A model generated the notes under the pieces. That model saw only the letters and a program-made list of their open reading frames with translations, had not been told where the DNA came from and ran no database searches. The position numbers were made by a program, and so were the translations under genes. Positions 1 through 8,767 of a stretch of 64,000 nt of DNA are shown here, one piece after another (the first letter of the stretch is position 1; every line of letters starts with the position of its first letter). Source of the DNA: Amphibacillus sediminis NBRC 103570 (lineage in GTDB: Bacteria; Bacillota; Bacilli; Bacillales; Amphibacillaceae); contig NZ_BCQW01000015.1 of NCBI RefSeq assembly GCF_001552275.1, positions 1 to 64,000 on the forward strand, read 5' to 3'.

Positions 1-66
1 TATATAGTTGTTCCTTATATACAAATAAAAAAGACAATAGCTCCTGTAGCTACTGCCTCCTGCTGT

Positions 67-555
67 CTATATTCCTATGCTTAATCCTGATGTAACTTTA
101 TTAGCCTCATCCTGTGTTATTCCTATATATCTCAATGTAACTGCCTGACTGCTATGATTAAAGATGTATTGCAGTAGGGAGAGGTCTACCCCCTGATTGT
201 ATGCCATATAGCCAAAGGTCTTTCTGAGGGAGTGGCAGGACAATGTTACCCCTATCATCTCTCCTGCATGGGCTACTATTCTATGAGCCTGTACTCTGCT
301 TATAGGCTTTTTCCTGTTCTTGTTACTGTAGAATAGGTAATCATCCTTCTGTAGTTTATTAGCCTCTACATAATCCCTTATCAGTAGCTGTAACTTAGCA
401 TTAAGCTGTATTATCTTTTCCTTGTTAGTCTTTTCCTCTCTGTCTCTCCATACTCCCTCTATACTGTCTTTAACATTAGCTCTCAATATATCAGATATTC
501 TCAGTCCAGTATTAAGGCTGTAAGCTAACAAAAAACGGCTCCTATTTTCGGCATT
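67..555 (-). pseudogene. Truncated tyrosine recombinase, catalytic domain only
   Basis: This is the C-terminal catalytic domain of a tyrosine site-specific recombinase. The motifs seen are the first arginine box (NTGLRISD), the box II HSLRKTFG, the histidine in FNHSS and the nucleophile tyrosine in LRYIG. No N-terminal arm-binding or core-binding domain exists: the frame is open only to a stop at 556-558, and the only available start is an internal TTG at 531. It is oriented away from the Tn916-like genes that follow. I infer a remnant of a separate mobile element cut off during rearrangement; it is unlikely to be functional. Confidence 0.8.
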
Positions 556-631
556 TTAGAAAAACACTTGTTGAGGGTTATGAAAGGGGAAATCATCACC
601 CGCCTTTGCGGTTGCGAAGGGAGGTGAACAA

Positions 632-1057
632 ATGGAACCTACTCGTACCCAATGGCAAGTGCGATGTGCTTTTAATGGTTTTTGCAAGCGAGTGTTGAAG
701 AACGAAGCGATCAATGCCTACAACCAACGGCGACAACGACAGTCACGAGAAATGACCTTTTCCGATCTCACGCCACTGGAAGAAAATCAACTCTATTCCT
801 TAGATAAGCACTACGAGGGTGAGGAAACACAAGGCTTTCAAGTGGCAGGAAAGAGAATTACTCCTAACCTTCTTGCAAAAGCGATGCATACCTTGCCAGA
901 TGAGAAGCGTACCGCCGTTCTACTATACTACTTCTTTAACATGTCTGACATGGAAATCAGTCAACTACTCGATATTCCACGCAGCACCGTACAGTATAGA
1001 CGGACAAGCTCTTTTGAACGGTTAAAACGATTTTTGGAGGTGCATGCAGATGAATGA
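632..1057 (+). CDS. Sigma-70-like regulatory protein of a Tn916/Tn1549-type integrative element
   Basis: A 141-aa protein with a sigma region 4-like helix-turn-helix at its C terminus (roughly residues 95-135, containing MSDMEISQLLDIPRSTVQYR). Its N terminus (TRTQWQVRCAFNGFCKRVLKNE) is typical of the small sigma-like regulators (orf7 class) carried by Tn916-like conjugative transposons. GGGAGG lies seven bases before the ATG. It overlaps the next gene by a few codons, the usual arrangement in these elements, where the pair controls transfer or excision genes. It appears full length, though the element around it is decayed. Family recognition is from memory of Tn916-type regulators. Confidence 0.8.
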   Translation: MEPTRTQWQVRCAFNGFCKRVLKNEAINAYNQRRQRQSREMTFSDLTPLEENQLYSLDKHYEGEETQGFQVAGKRITPNLLAKAMHTLPDEKRTAVLLYYFFNMSDMEISQLLDIPRSTVQYRRTSSFERLKRFLEVHADE

Positions 1058-1303
1058 GATGAGTAATACCAACACGGAAAACAACGAGCGTGGCTTGTTG
1101 CCATATCCAATCATTATAGCTGCAAACAAGGGTGAACCAGAAGCAATGAAAATAGTTGTCCAGCATTATGGAAGCTACATGACAAGTCTATCAATGCGCA
1201 AGCTCCGTGATGAGCATGGAAACACCTATTGGGCACAGATGAAGATGTACTTGACCGCTTACGGTCAAAGCTTATGCAGTCTGTTTTGGCTTTCAAGGTT
1301 TGA
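1050..1303 (+). pseudogene. Frameshifted small helix-turn-helix protein of the integrative element (orf8-like)
   Basis: The start is ATG 1050, nine bases after GGAGG; an in-frame ATG at 1044 is too close. The first part (LLPYPIIIAANKGEPEAMKIVVQHY...LSMRKL) matches the small helix-turn-helix protein that follows the sigma-like gene in Tn916-type elements. After NTYW near 1236 the reading frame breaks. The +1 frame then gives the family C terminus (DEDVLDRLRSKLMQSVLAFKV) ending at a TGA at 1301-1303. The native frame instead runs to 1307 with unrelated residues. One missing base restores the family protein, so this is a recent inactivation or a sequencing error. Confidence 0.75.
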
Positions 1304-1307
1304 GTAG

Positions 1308-1680
1308 AAAAATAGTTGCCATTCCCCTTTCACTACATTTTTTTGTTCTTTGACAAAGAAAGCATGGAAGATAACGCCATGTAGCATATCTCAAAAATCA
1401 GATACGTTCTGCTGATGATGAGCCACTTGATTCACACGCCATGACTTCCAACGGGGACGAGCGATAATTTATGAATCTAACGCAATCGTGGTGGATTGCT
1501 GGCGATAACCCATCAGTATGGATAATGATACTCCCCTACCGTCATCGTTCGAGCGTTCAAAGCGTCGCAAGCTATGAGTAGGGCTGGAAGAAATACTTGC
1601 AGGGGTGAAATTCCCGTGGAGCTGTACCAACAGCCGTCTGATTTTTCAAGTTCGCTCTATCAAAAAATTTCTTTAAGGAT
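1308..1680. other. Non-coding spacer of the integrative element
   Basis: I find no gene here. In Tn916-type elements the equivalent interval between the small regulator and the excisionase is also non-coding. No attachment-site repeat of the guaA end was seen in it. Confidence 0.4.
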
Positions 1681-1682
1681 GA

Positions 1683-1688
1683 TATAAT
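1683..1688 (+). promoter_or_regulatory. Candidate -10 box of the excisionase-integrase promoter
   Basis: A perfect TATAAT 40 bases before the excisionase start. No strong -35 hexamer is seen at 16-18 bases upstream, so the promoter may need an activator such as the sigma-like protein encoded nearby. Confidence 0.4.
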
Positions 1689-1727
1689 GAGTATATATTG
1701 TATTGGCTCGACCGAGAAAGGAGCAAT

Positions 1728-1982
1728 ATGGTAATCACTATAACCCGAAAAGACTTAATCGCTTTAGGTTATGGTCCTTCTTTCTCCCGTGACATTATCC
1801 GTCAGGCTAAATGTCTTATGGTGCAGAAAGGATATGGTTTCTACAACACCAAAAAATTAGGTCGAGTACCAGTAGAAGCTGTAGAAGAAATATTGGGAAT
1901 AACACTTAACCAAGAAGATTTATTAAAGTCATGTGGTTCCAGCGAGGCTGCTTTAATCAAGGAAAGGAATTCTAATGATTAA
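1728..1982 (+). CDS. Excisionase-like small DNA-binding protein (DUF3173 type)
   Basis: An 84-aa basic protein from ATG 1728, preceded by GAAAGGAGC; longer in-frame TTG starts upstream lack a ribosome site. The sequence (TRKDLIALGYGPSFSRDIIRQAK...GFYNTKKLGRVPVEAVEEILG) resembles the DUF3173/MerR-like excisionases encoded immediately before tyrosine integrases on Firmicute integrative elements. It overlaps the integrase start by eight bases, which suggests translational coupling. The likely role is directing the integrase towards excision. Confidence 0.75.
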   Translation: MVITITRKDLIALGYGPSFSRDIIRQAKCLMVQKGYGFYNTKKLGRVPVEAVEEILGITLNQEDLLKSCGSSEAALIKERNSND

Positions 1983-3171
1983 AGTAAAGAAAAAAGCCAA
2001 TGGAACGTATGAATTTAGGGTAAGTTTAGGATCTGATCCGGCCACAGGCAAAAGAATACAAAAAAGAATGAGCGGTTTTAAAACAAAAGCCGAGGCAGAA
2101 GCCGCTTATGCTAAATTGGTTTTAGACAATAGTGAAGGTGCTTATAACCCAAACAGTAGTATGACTTTTGAGAAGTTTACCAAGGAGTTTTTTGTACCTT
2201 GGTATAAGAACCAAGTGAAAGAAAGTACGTTTGAGAATAGGCAGCATACAATAGATAAACACTTCACCTATTTTTATAACGTCAGTCTTTCAGACATCAC
2301 GCCATTAATTCTGCAACGATGGCAATTAAAGGCTACTGAAAAATATTCCAGTCAATACGTTCGAGGCATACAAGGTTTATTATCCTTAGCTTTTGATAGA
2401 GCGATTATTTTAGGTTTAATGAAAGATAACCCATCAAAAGTAATTGGGAATGTTAAAAAAGTTAAAGCCGAAATTGATTTTTGGACAAAGGAAGAGTTTG
2501 AAGCTGTTATCTCCAAAATATATCTGGGTGATTACTTTCAACATTTTCAATTTATCATTATCTGGCTTTTATTCATGACAGGTATGCGTATTGGTGAAGC
2601 TACTGCTTTACAATGGGATGATGTGGACTTTGAGGAAGGAACAATAAACATTTCCAAAACTCTCTATTATAAGAATGCTGCCAATTATCGTTTCACAGAA
2701 CCTAAAACAAAGGCAAGCATTCGTGTCATTGCTTTAGATTCAGATACACTAAACTTATTACGAGATTGGAAAGAGACACAACAGAAACAATGTAAAACCA
2801 ATTTCATTTTATCGTATAATGGCATTCCAACTCAAAAATATACTGTTTCCCATTCTATTAAACGCTTTGCCAAGGCTGCGAATATCCATCGAATTAAAAT
2901 TCATGGACTAAGACACTCTCACGCTTCTTTGTTAATTAGTATGGGAGAAAACCCTTTGGTGATTAAAGACAGACTCGGACATGAAGATGTGCAAACGACT
3001 TTAGGAACCTATGGGCACCTCTATCCAAACAGCAATTTTCAAGTTGCCGATAGATTAAGCAGTTTTATTCTGCTAAAAACAAGTGAAGATACACAAATTG
3101 AACATTACAGCAGCAATCAGTTTATGCAGACAAAATTTCAAAGTGTGCCACAACTGTGCCATGAAGAATAA
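1975..3171 (+). CDS. int: Tyrosine integrase of an element inserted at guaA
   Basis: A full-length 398-aa tyrosine recombinase. Residues 1-60 form an AP2-like arm-binding domain (KKKANGTYEFRVSLG), followed by a SAM-like core-binding domain. The catalytic domain shows Arg in FMTGMRIGEA, HGLRHSHASLL, the His in RLGHEDV and the nucleophile Tyr in GTYGHLY. It overlaps the excisionase gene and runs convergently into guaA, whose stop codon lies 49 bases beyond the integrase stop. Integrases in this position commonly recombine into the 3' end of guaA; target choice here is inferred from position. The gene looks intact even though other element genes are broken. Confidence 0.92.
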   Translation: MIKVKKKANGTYEFRVSLGSDPATGKRIQKRMSGFKTKAEAEAAYAKLVLDNSEGAYNPNSSMTFEKFTKEFFVPWYKNQVKESTFENRQHTIDKHFTYFYNVSLSDITPLILQRWQLKATEKYSSQYVRGIQGLLSLAFDRAIILGLMKDNPSKVIGNVKKVKAEIDFWTKEEFEAVISKIYLGDYFQHFQFIIIWLLFMTGMRIGEATALQWDDVDFEEGTINISKTLYYKNAANYRFTEPKTKASIRVIALDSDTLNLLRDWKETQQKQCKTNFILSYNGIPTQKYTVSHSIKRFAKAANIHRIKIHGLRHSHASLLISMGENPLVIKDRLGHEDVQTTLGTYGHLYPNSNFQVADRLSSFILLKTSEDTQIEHYSSNQFMQTKFQSVPQLCHEE

Positions 3172-3212
3172 AAAAGCCCTGAAAACCCTGTGTTACCAAG
3201 GCTTTTAGGGCT
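3170..3212 (-). terminator. Bidirectional-looking terminator between int and guaA
   Basis: Inverted repeat AGCCCTGAAAACC / GGCTTTTAGGGCT (3175-3212) followed, on the minus strand, by six T residues. It would end guaA transcription. It lies on the element side of the guaA stop, so guaA may have acquired this terminator with the insertion. Confidence 0.7.
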
Positions 3213-3240
3213 CCTGTTCCTACTCCCACTCAATCGTCGC
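3213..3240. other. Probable attachment-site boundary at the 3' end of guaA
   Basis: The last codons of guaA (ending ...IEWE) and the first bases after the integrase form the junction expected for integration into guaA. The matching direct repeat at the other end of the element is not inside this window, so the core cannot be defined exactly. Confidence 0.45.
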
Positions 3241-4758
3241 TGGTGGCTTGCTGGTAATATCATAAACAACGCGGTTGACATGCTCAACTTCATTGACAAT
3301 TCGGGTCGAAATTTTTTCTAATACATCCCATGGGATTCGTGCCCAATCTGAAGTCATCCCGTCAATGGAGGTCACAGCTCGGATACCGATCGTATGATCA
3401 TAGGTACGTGCATCGCCCATTACGCCGACACTACGGATGTCCGGCAAGACAGTAAAGTACTGCCAAATATCACGGTCAAGTCCGGCTATTTGTATTTCTT
3501 CTCGTAAAATGGCATCAGATTCACGGACAATTTCTACTTTTTCTTCTGTTACTTCCCCTAACACACGGATACCTAAGCCCGGACCTGGGAATGGTTGTCG
3601 CCAGACAATCGCTTCAGGTACACCTAGCTCTAAGCCTAATGCACGTACTTCATCTTTAAACAATGTATTAAGTGGCTCTAACAGCTCAAATTGCATATCT
3701 TCTGGTAAGCCGCCAACATTGTGGTGCGACTTAATCGTTTGAGCCGTTTCTGTACCCGATTCAACGATATCGGTATACAATGTGCCTTGAGCAAGGAAAT
3801 GGATATCCTTCAGACGGGCTGCTTCGTCATCAAAGACATAAATAAATTCATTACCGATAATTTTTCGTTTTTGCTCTGGATCTGTGACACCTCTTAGCTT
3901 GCTCATAAAGCGCTCCTTGGCATCAATTCGAATAATATTCATCTTAAAGCCATCACGGAAGGTTTCCATTACGATGTCACCTTCATGCTTACGTAACAAG
4001 CCATGATCAACAAAGATACAGGTTAGTTGATCACCAATCGCTTTATGGATCAGGGCAGCAACAACGGAGGAATCAACTCCACCGCTTAATGCACACAAGA
4101 CCTTGCGCTCCCCAACGATTTCTTGGATTTTGGCAACCTCTTGCTCAACAAAATTAGCCATCGTCCAATCCCCTGAACACCCACAAATATGAAAGACAAA
4201 ATTACGTAATAGATCATTACCATAGATCGTGTTCCGCACCTCTGGGTGGAATTGGACACCATAAATTTCTTTGTCCTGATGACGCATGGCTGCAATTGGG
4301 GTCGAAGGGTTCGTTGCTTCAACAACAAAGTCTGCTGGAGCGGCAACAACTTTATCACTATGGCTCATCCAAACCGTTTGTTGGTCAGGCGTCCCTGTGA
4401 ACATAGCAGCACCTGGAGTGACATCAATATCTGCTTTTCCGTATTCACGATGGCTAGAACGCTCAACTGTACCACCATAATGCTTGGTAATCAGTTGCAT
4501 TCCATAACAGATACCTAGTATAGGAATATTTAAATCAAAAATGGCTTCATTTACACTAAAGCTATTTTGATCATAGACACTATGTGGTCCTCCTGATAGG
4601 ATGATCCCTTTTGGATTCATTGCTTTTATTTCTTCAAGGGTTAGTCGGTGAGAATGAAGCTCACTGTAAACACCGAATTCACGGATACGTCTTGTAATCA
4701 ATTGATTATATTGACTACCATAATCAAGCACTAAAATCAGTTCGTTATCAACTTGCAC
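3220..4758 (-). CDS. guaA: GMP synthase (glutamine-hydrolysing)
   Basis: Makes GMP from XMP using ATP and glutamine in the cytosol. The N-terminal class I glutamine amidotransferase domain has the nucleophile Cys in GICYGMQ (near residue 85) and the His/Glu pair in VQFHPEV. The central PP-loop ATP pyrophosphatase motif is LSGGVDSS, and the C-terminal dimerisation domain carries PGPGLGIR and ends KPPATIEWE. Length (512 aa) is normal. I prefer GTG 4758, eight bases after AAAGGAG, over the GTG at 4767 that overlaps the ribosome site. A guanine riboswitch lies upstream at 5036-5165 and an integrative element adjoins the 3' end. Confidence 0.97.
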   Translation of the reverse strand: MQVDNELILVLDYGSQYNQLITRRIREFGVYSELHSHRLTLEEIKAMNPKGIILSGGPHSVYDQNSFSVNEAIFDLNIPILGICYGMQLITKHYGGTVERSSHREYGKADIDVTPGAAMFTGTPDQQTVWMSHSDKVVAAPADFVVEATNPSTPIAAMRHQDKEIYGVQFHPEVRNTIYGNDLLRNFVFHICGCSGDWTMANFVEQEVAKIQEIVGERKVLCALSGGVDSSVVAALIHKAIGDQLTCIFVDHGLLRKHEGDIVMETFRDGFKMNIIRIDAKERFMSKLRGVTDPEQKRKIIGNEFIYVFDDEAARLKDIHFLAQGTLYTDIVESGTETAQTIKSHHNVGGLPEDMQFELLEPLNTLFKDEVRALGLELGVPEAIVWRQPFPGPGLGIRVLGEVTEEKVEIVRESDAILREEIQIAGLDRDIWQYFTVLPDIRSVGVMGDARTYDHTIGIRAVTSIDGMTSDWARIPWDVLEKISTRIVNEVEHVNRVVYDITSKPPATIEWE

Positions 4759-4809
4759 ACAAGCCACTCCTTTTATCTAATCAAAATACGCCTTAGCATC
4801 GTTGCACCC

Positions 4810-4950
4810 AGATTATATCAATAAATTCCCTCTGAACATCTGTGGCATCCGCCGGAGGCTTTAACTTGACTCAGCCTGATTTTAAACTCCCGCTGCAGGC
4901 ATTGATTTCACCACTTATAGCAGTGAAGACTTCAGCTGAATCAAGCTAAA
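4810..4950 (+). repeat. Family A repeat, copy 1 (5'-truncated)
   Basis: Contains the family A core CTGTGGCATCCGCCGGAGG, a CACCACTT...AGTGAAGACTTC hairpin and the end GCTGAATCAAGCTAAA. The 5' palindrome (TTTATCGAGC...GCTCGATAAA in other copies) is mostly missing. It lies between the guaA start and the riboswitch, so it extends the guaA leader. Confidence 0.7.
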
Positions 4951-5035
4951 TTTATTCCCTATCATCGACAGGCTCACTTATTATTTTTAACAAGTGTAGA
5001 ACAATAATTAGCTTAGCATAATGCCAAGCTGAGTA

Positions 5036-5165
5036 CGAAAAAAAATCCACCTCTGTTTAATACAGAGGCAGAATTTGACCATCGTGATTCTGCCTCTATA
5101 GTCAGGAATTTTACGGACTCCCGGTAGAAACTCTCGAACCTTATTATCGAGGATATACAGAGGTT
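5036..5165 (-). promoter_or_regulatory. Guanine-type purine riboswitch with terminator, upstream of guaA
   Basis: The minus strand carries the conserved core: GATAATAAGG, GTTTCTACC, CCGTAAA and TGACTAT. The C in GACTAT marks the guanine rather than the adenine class. P1 pairs CCTCTGTAT with ATAGAGG. Downstream, GAGGCAGAAT can pair with ATTCTGCCTC as an antiterminator, or CCTCTG...CAGAGG can form a terminator before eight T residues (5041-5062). This is the expected OFF switch: guanine binding should stop transcription into guaA. Confidence 0.93.
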
Positions 5166-5271
5166 GCTTACTATAAATGTGTGTGTTCAAGGAAAGAGCA
5201 AACCTAGGCGACGTCTGCCTATCATTTGATCGCTTTTAAACCACTACTATGAATGTTTTTATTCTATCAGT

Positions 5272-5293
5272 GGCTTGACTATGGGTCAAGCCA
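5272..5293 (-). terminator. Weak terminator-like hairpin at the yebA stop codon
   Basis: GGCTTGAC and GTCAAGCC form an 8-bp stem overlapping the yebA stop. A T-rich tail is lacking, so termination is uncertain. Confidence 0.35.
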
Positions 5294-7517
5294 ATACTAT
5301 ATCCACCATTTTTTGATAACTTTGGAAAACAGCAGGTTTGCCTACAAGCTCTTGATCATTTCGATAAATCAGTTGATGATAATGCGTCGTTAGCTCACTC
5401 ATTGCGGTTGATCCCAATTGCTGATCAACCTTTTTCGCATAGTCGCTTAGCGTCTCACTACTATCACCGCGCTTTATCCCTCGTAAGTACAGCAGTCTGA
5501 TTAGCAACCAATAGGCTCTTTGAAAATCGTTGGCATGTTTAAAATGTGTCTTACGTTTGAGCAGGTAATAGCGTAAGAGCTTCTTCCAATTGACGATAGC
5601 CAGGATAAGAACAACCGTGATAAACCCAATCAACCAATAGGTCAGGTTAATCGATGATTCAACCTGCTGTTCACTATCTCCTTCTATCATTTGTTCCTCT
5701 TGGTTCTGGTTTTGCTCTACTGGCTCAATCGGTGAATTCTGCTCCTCTTGCTCCTCTTCCGTGTCCACTTCCTGATTGGGCTCTTGCTCTTCATCAACAT
5801 TTAGCTCTTCAGGTAAATTGGATTCAAACGATCCAGCCTCTTCATCAAGAATATCACTGCTGCTGTAACCAATCGTTGGTTCAAATGGAACCCAGCCAAT
5901 CTGGGGAAAATAAACCTCAACCCACGAATGTGCGTGACTATTCGTGATTTGATAGCGATATAATTCTTGATCATCCGTCGACAGATCTTGAATCATATCC
6001 CCACTAGTAAAGCCTTTAACCCATCGTGCAGGTATGCCTACTGATCTAAGCATAACAACCATCGCTGTTGAGAAATTATCGCAATAGCCCACTTGACTTT
6101 CAAACAAAAACTGATCCACATAATCCTGCCCTGTTGCTGGTACTGGTACACGATTGGTTTGATAAGAAAAATCAGCTTGGCTGAAATATTGCTCGATCGC
6201 TAACGCTTGATCATACTGTGTTGCATGCCCTTCGATAATAGATTCAGCCAGTTCAGTGACCCGATCAGGTAATTCTTCAGGGAGCTGTAAGTAGAGTGAC
6301 CTCATCTCTCCAGAGACTCCCCCATTTGCTCGTCGAAGTTGCTCCTCTGTGTAACCAGGAGAATGGTAGGTAAGATGAATCGGCTCCTTAATAAACTCTC
6401 CCGAAGCGCTACGCGGTTCGATAATTCCAGTAACCGCATCATGAGCAAAATAGTGGATTTGAGCTTGTTCTACCTCACTAAAACCGTAAGGATAAACCAG
6501 TTTGTCAAAGTTAAACCCATCCATATAGTAGACTGTCGCTTCTTGATACGAACCACCATAATACGAATAGAACAATTCAAATTCGCCTGGCCTAAGCTCT
6601 TGAAATTGAAGCTCTGTCGAGCGCTCCCAACCATTTCCCGTATAATAATCCTTTGATTCCACACGCCAATAATGTTCTGTTGGTGCATCGGCTTGAAAAA
6701 CGGGGGTACGATCTTGAATAAAGGATCCGCCTAGTTCACTATCATCATCACCATAACCGGCGCGCTGGTTAGCATTTACGATGCCACCAAATCGTTCGGC
6801 TACATTTGATAAAAAGGGAACTGGATCTGGCCATACCGGTTCAGACTTAGGACCAAGATACCCGATTAAAACAGCAATGATTAAAGATAGAAACAGTGGA
6901 CCAATGACATGACTAAACCAATTATTTAATTGAATGGTCAACTGATGTTGACTGATACGTTTTAAATAATGGGCTAGGACGAGCATAAATAAGCTAACAA
7001 TAAAAAGGCGAATGATAGCATAATGCGCTTGATACAAAGTAAAGGTGTCCATAACCGTAACAAACACAAACGAAAGAATCACATACACGAATACGCGCTT
7101 CATGGTAATCAACCAAAAATAAAGTAAATAGCTCATTAAAGCAATTAAAAGCAGAAACATAGCAATTTGAAACATTTCGGTTAAGTGATACCAATTTTGC
7201 TGGCTAATTGCTATAAAGTTATGGTTCACCTCTTCGGTCAGTCGGTCGATCCAATTTGCTCCTAAAAATGGACTGGGCATGAATAGTTGATTTAAAATAA
7301 ATAATAAACCAGTCATTTTCAGGCTTAGTGAAAGCCATACTGATGTCTGCATGAACGTAAGTAAAAAACAAAACAAGGCATAGACTACAAATATCATCGG
7401 ATAATCGGTTTGTAAGAGTTCTTGAATAGGATGAAACCACTCAAGTGCTATGACAAGACCGCCAAAATAAAGTAAAAAAGTCAGGAATAGCTCAGCTTTA
7501 CTCATTTTCTTTTTCAT
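5286..7517 (-). CDS. yebA: Membrane transglutaminase-like protease-fold protein
   Basis: A 743-aa polytopic protein starting at ATG 7517 (GGTGGTGAG six bases before), which overlaps the yeaD stop. About six N-terminal membrane helices (residues 10-220) precede an extracellular region with a transglutaminase core. The core has Cys in QVGYCDNFSTAMV, His in SHAHSWVEVYF and a following Asp/Glu region (PFEPTIGY). Then come an acidic Glu/Gln-rich linker, one membrane helix and a cytosolic DUF4129-like tail. In B. subtilis the same four-gene set (yeaC, yeaD, yebA, guaA) is found. The biochemical role of this MoxR/DUF58/transglutaminase trio is unknown; a cell-surface or complex-assembly role is inferred. 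Confidence 0.88.
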   Translation of the reverse strand: MKKKMSKAELFLTFLLYFGGLVIALEWFHPIQELLQTDYPMIFVVYALFCFLLTFMQTSVWLSLSLKMTGLLFILNQLFMPSPFLGANWIDRLTEEVNHNFIAISQQNWYHLTEMFQIAMFLLLIALMSYLLYFWLITMKRVFVYVILSFVFVTVMDTFTLYQAHYAIIRLFIVSLFMLVLAHYLKRISQHQLTIQLNNWFSHVIGPLFLSLIIAVLIGYLGPKSEPVWPDPVPFLSNVAERFGGIVNANQRAGYGDDDSELGGSFIQDRTPVFQADAPTEHYWRVESKDYYTGNGWERSTELQFQELRPGEFELFYSYYGGSYQEATVYYMDGFNFDKLVYPYGFSEVEQAQIHYFAHDAVTGIIEPRSASGEFIKEPIHLTYHSPGYTEEQLRRANGGVSGEMRSLYLQLPEELPDRVTELAESIIEGHATQYDQALAIEQYFSQADFSYQTNRVPVPATGQDYVDQFLFESQVGYCDNFSTAMVVMLRSVGIPARWVKGFTSGDMIQDLSTDDQELYRYQITNSHAHSWVEVYFPQIGWVPFEPTIGYSSSDILDEEAGSFESNLPEELNVDEEQEPNQEVDTEEEQEEQNSPIEPVEQNQNQEEQMIEGDSEQQVESSINLTYWLIGFITVVLILAIVNWKKLLRYYLLKRKTHFKHANDFQRAYWLLIRLLYLRGIKRGDSSETLSDYAKKVDQQLGSTAMSELTTHYHQLIYRNDQELVGKPAVFQSYQKMVDIVLA

Positions 7518-8767
7518 TAGATGCTCACCACCCATTGACCCGACTTTAGCTCATGCTCCGTTATCGTATGTGTATCAATGTTATAACTACGCAAGCTTCG
7601 TAGATAGATCTTATCTTGCTCAGTATGCTGGTCAATTGCCTTCGTCCAATAGAGCTGGATACGTTTGACTTGATGTGATAAGAGACGTAATTGTTCGAGT
7701 GATGCCTCGGTTAGTTGATTGGTAAATAAGACAATAAAACTCGCTTTTGCTAGCTTGAGCTGATCGATGTGTAGCCCGTAAGCAAAATCACTATTGGCCT
7801 GATCTGTTGACAGACTGGTAAATAATTTGACTAATTCTTCCTCGTTAGCCTGACCTCCTAACCAATGATCAGCCTTATTTAAATAGCTAAACTCTACTGT
7901 ATGCCCGCTTTGCTTTAACACGAAGATTAGCATTCTGGCTACTGCTAGATTCCATTCAAAAGCAATATTTGGCTCACTCCCCCCTAACAAGACCATCCCA
8001 TCAAAATGTTGTTCTTGATCATATTCCTTGGTCATGAACGTTCCTGTTCGTGCGGTGGCCTTCCAATTTATCGAGGAGATACGATCTCCAGGTACATATT
8101 CACGTATACCGGTAACAATATTAGATTGCTGAGATTGCAATGGCGTTGTCGACTTTTCACCAACTTGTTGCCAATGATTTGCCCATTGTATCTGAATCGG
8201 TAGATCAGCGGGTTCAACTGCTAAGACAGATTGGACCGAAAGGGTCGTTTTTTTAGTGATCACACCAAACCAATCAGTAATCGTCAATTCAATTTGATCT
8301 AATTGATGTTCACCCCTTGGTAAATGATCGAGCGAATAGTCTAAGGTAATCCTTTTTTCGATATGGGGGAATACCATTTTCTTAATTACCCGTTTGCGGT
8401 TTAGATAATTAGGATCACTTAATAACCTGGCCCAGTCTCGCTGATAAAAGTGAACATCAAGTGATTTTGGTGCATGTTCCTCGATGATTAAATAAGGAAT
8501 GGGTAAAACCAAACGACGGCTTAGTTCCAGTTGAATATTAGCCGTTTGACCAGCCTTAATTGAACCTTGAGGGAGAATACGCTTAGCCCGCCAATCTCCC
8601 ATTGGATAAAATAAGAAAACCAAATAATAGAGTAAGAACGGTAGCACGGCATAGAAAAGAAACCAGCTTACAAATCCCCCTTGAAACATGGCATAGCTAA
8701 ATAAAATAATCAATAATGTTAGAATCTGTACCAGCTTCATTACCGTCAATACGATACGTCGCATCAA
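7517..8767 (-). CDS. yeaD: DUF58 domain membrane protein
   Basis: A 416-aa protein with two N-terminal membrane helices (residues 10-55) and a C-terminal DUF58/VWA-like domain; the hallmark GDRISSINWKATARTG is at about residues 227-242. Such proteins are encoded beside MoxR ATPases and transglutaminase-like proteins and are thought to act as their partner or substrate adaptor. Start and stop overlap both neighbours, so yeaC-yeaD-yebA form one translationally coupled operon. The metal-binding DxSxS motif of true VWA domains was not seen. Confidence 0.88.
   Translation of the reverse strand: MMRRIVLTVMKLVQILTLLIILFSYAMFQGGFVSWFLFYAVLPFLLYYLVFLFYPMGDWRAKRILPQGSIKAGQTANIQLELSRRLVLPIPYLIIEEHAPKSLDVHFYQRDWARLLSDPNYLNRKRVIKKMVFPHIEKRITLDYSLDHLPRGEHQLDQIELTITDWFGVITKKTTLSVQSVLAVEPADLPIQIQWANHWQQVGEKSTTPLQSQQSNIVTGIREYVPGDRISSINWKATARTGTFMTKEYDQEQHFDGMVLLGGSEPNIAFEWNLAVARMLIFVLKQSGHTVEFSYLNKADHWLGGQANEEELVKLFTSLSTDQANSDFAYGLHIDQLKLAKASFIVLFTNQLTEASLEQLRLLSHQVKRIQLYWTKAIDQHTEQDKIYLRSLRSYNIDTHTITEHELKSGQWVVSI

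Noticed and set aside
541-1700. Left attachment repeat matching the guaA 3' end
   Set aside because: I searched by eye for the ACTCCCACTCAAT-type core and found no second copy in this window.
4086-4518. Several 60-100 aa open frames opposite or overlapping guaA
   Set aside because: They lie wholly within guaA in other frames, lack ribosome sites and resemble no family.
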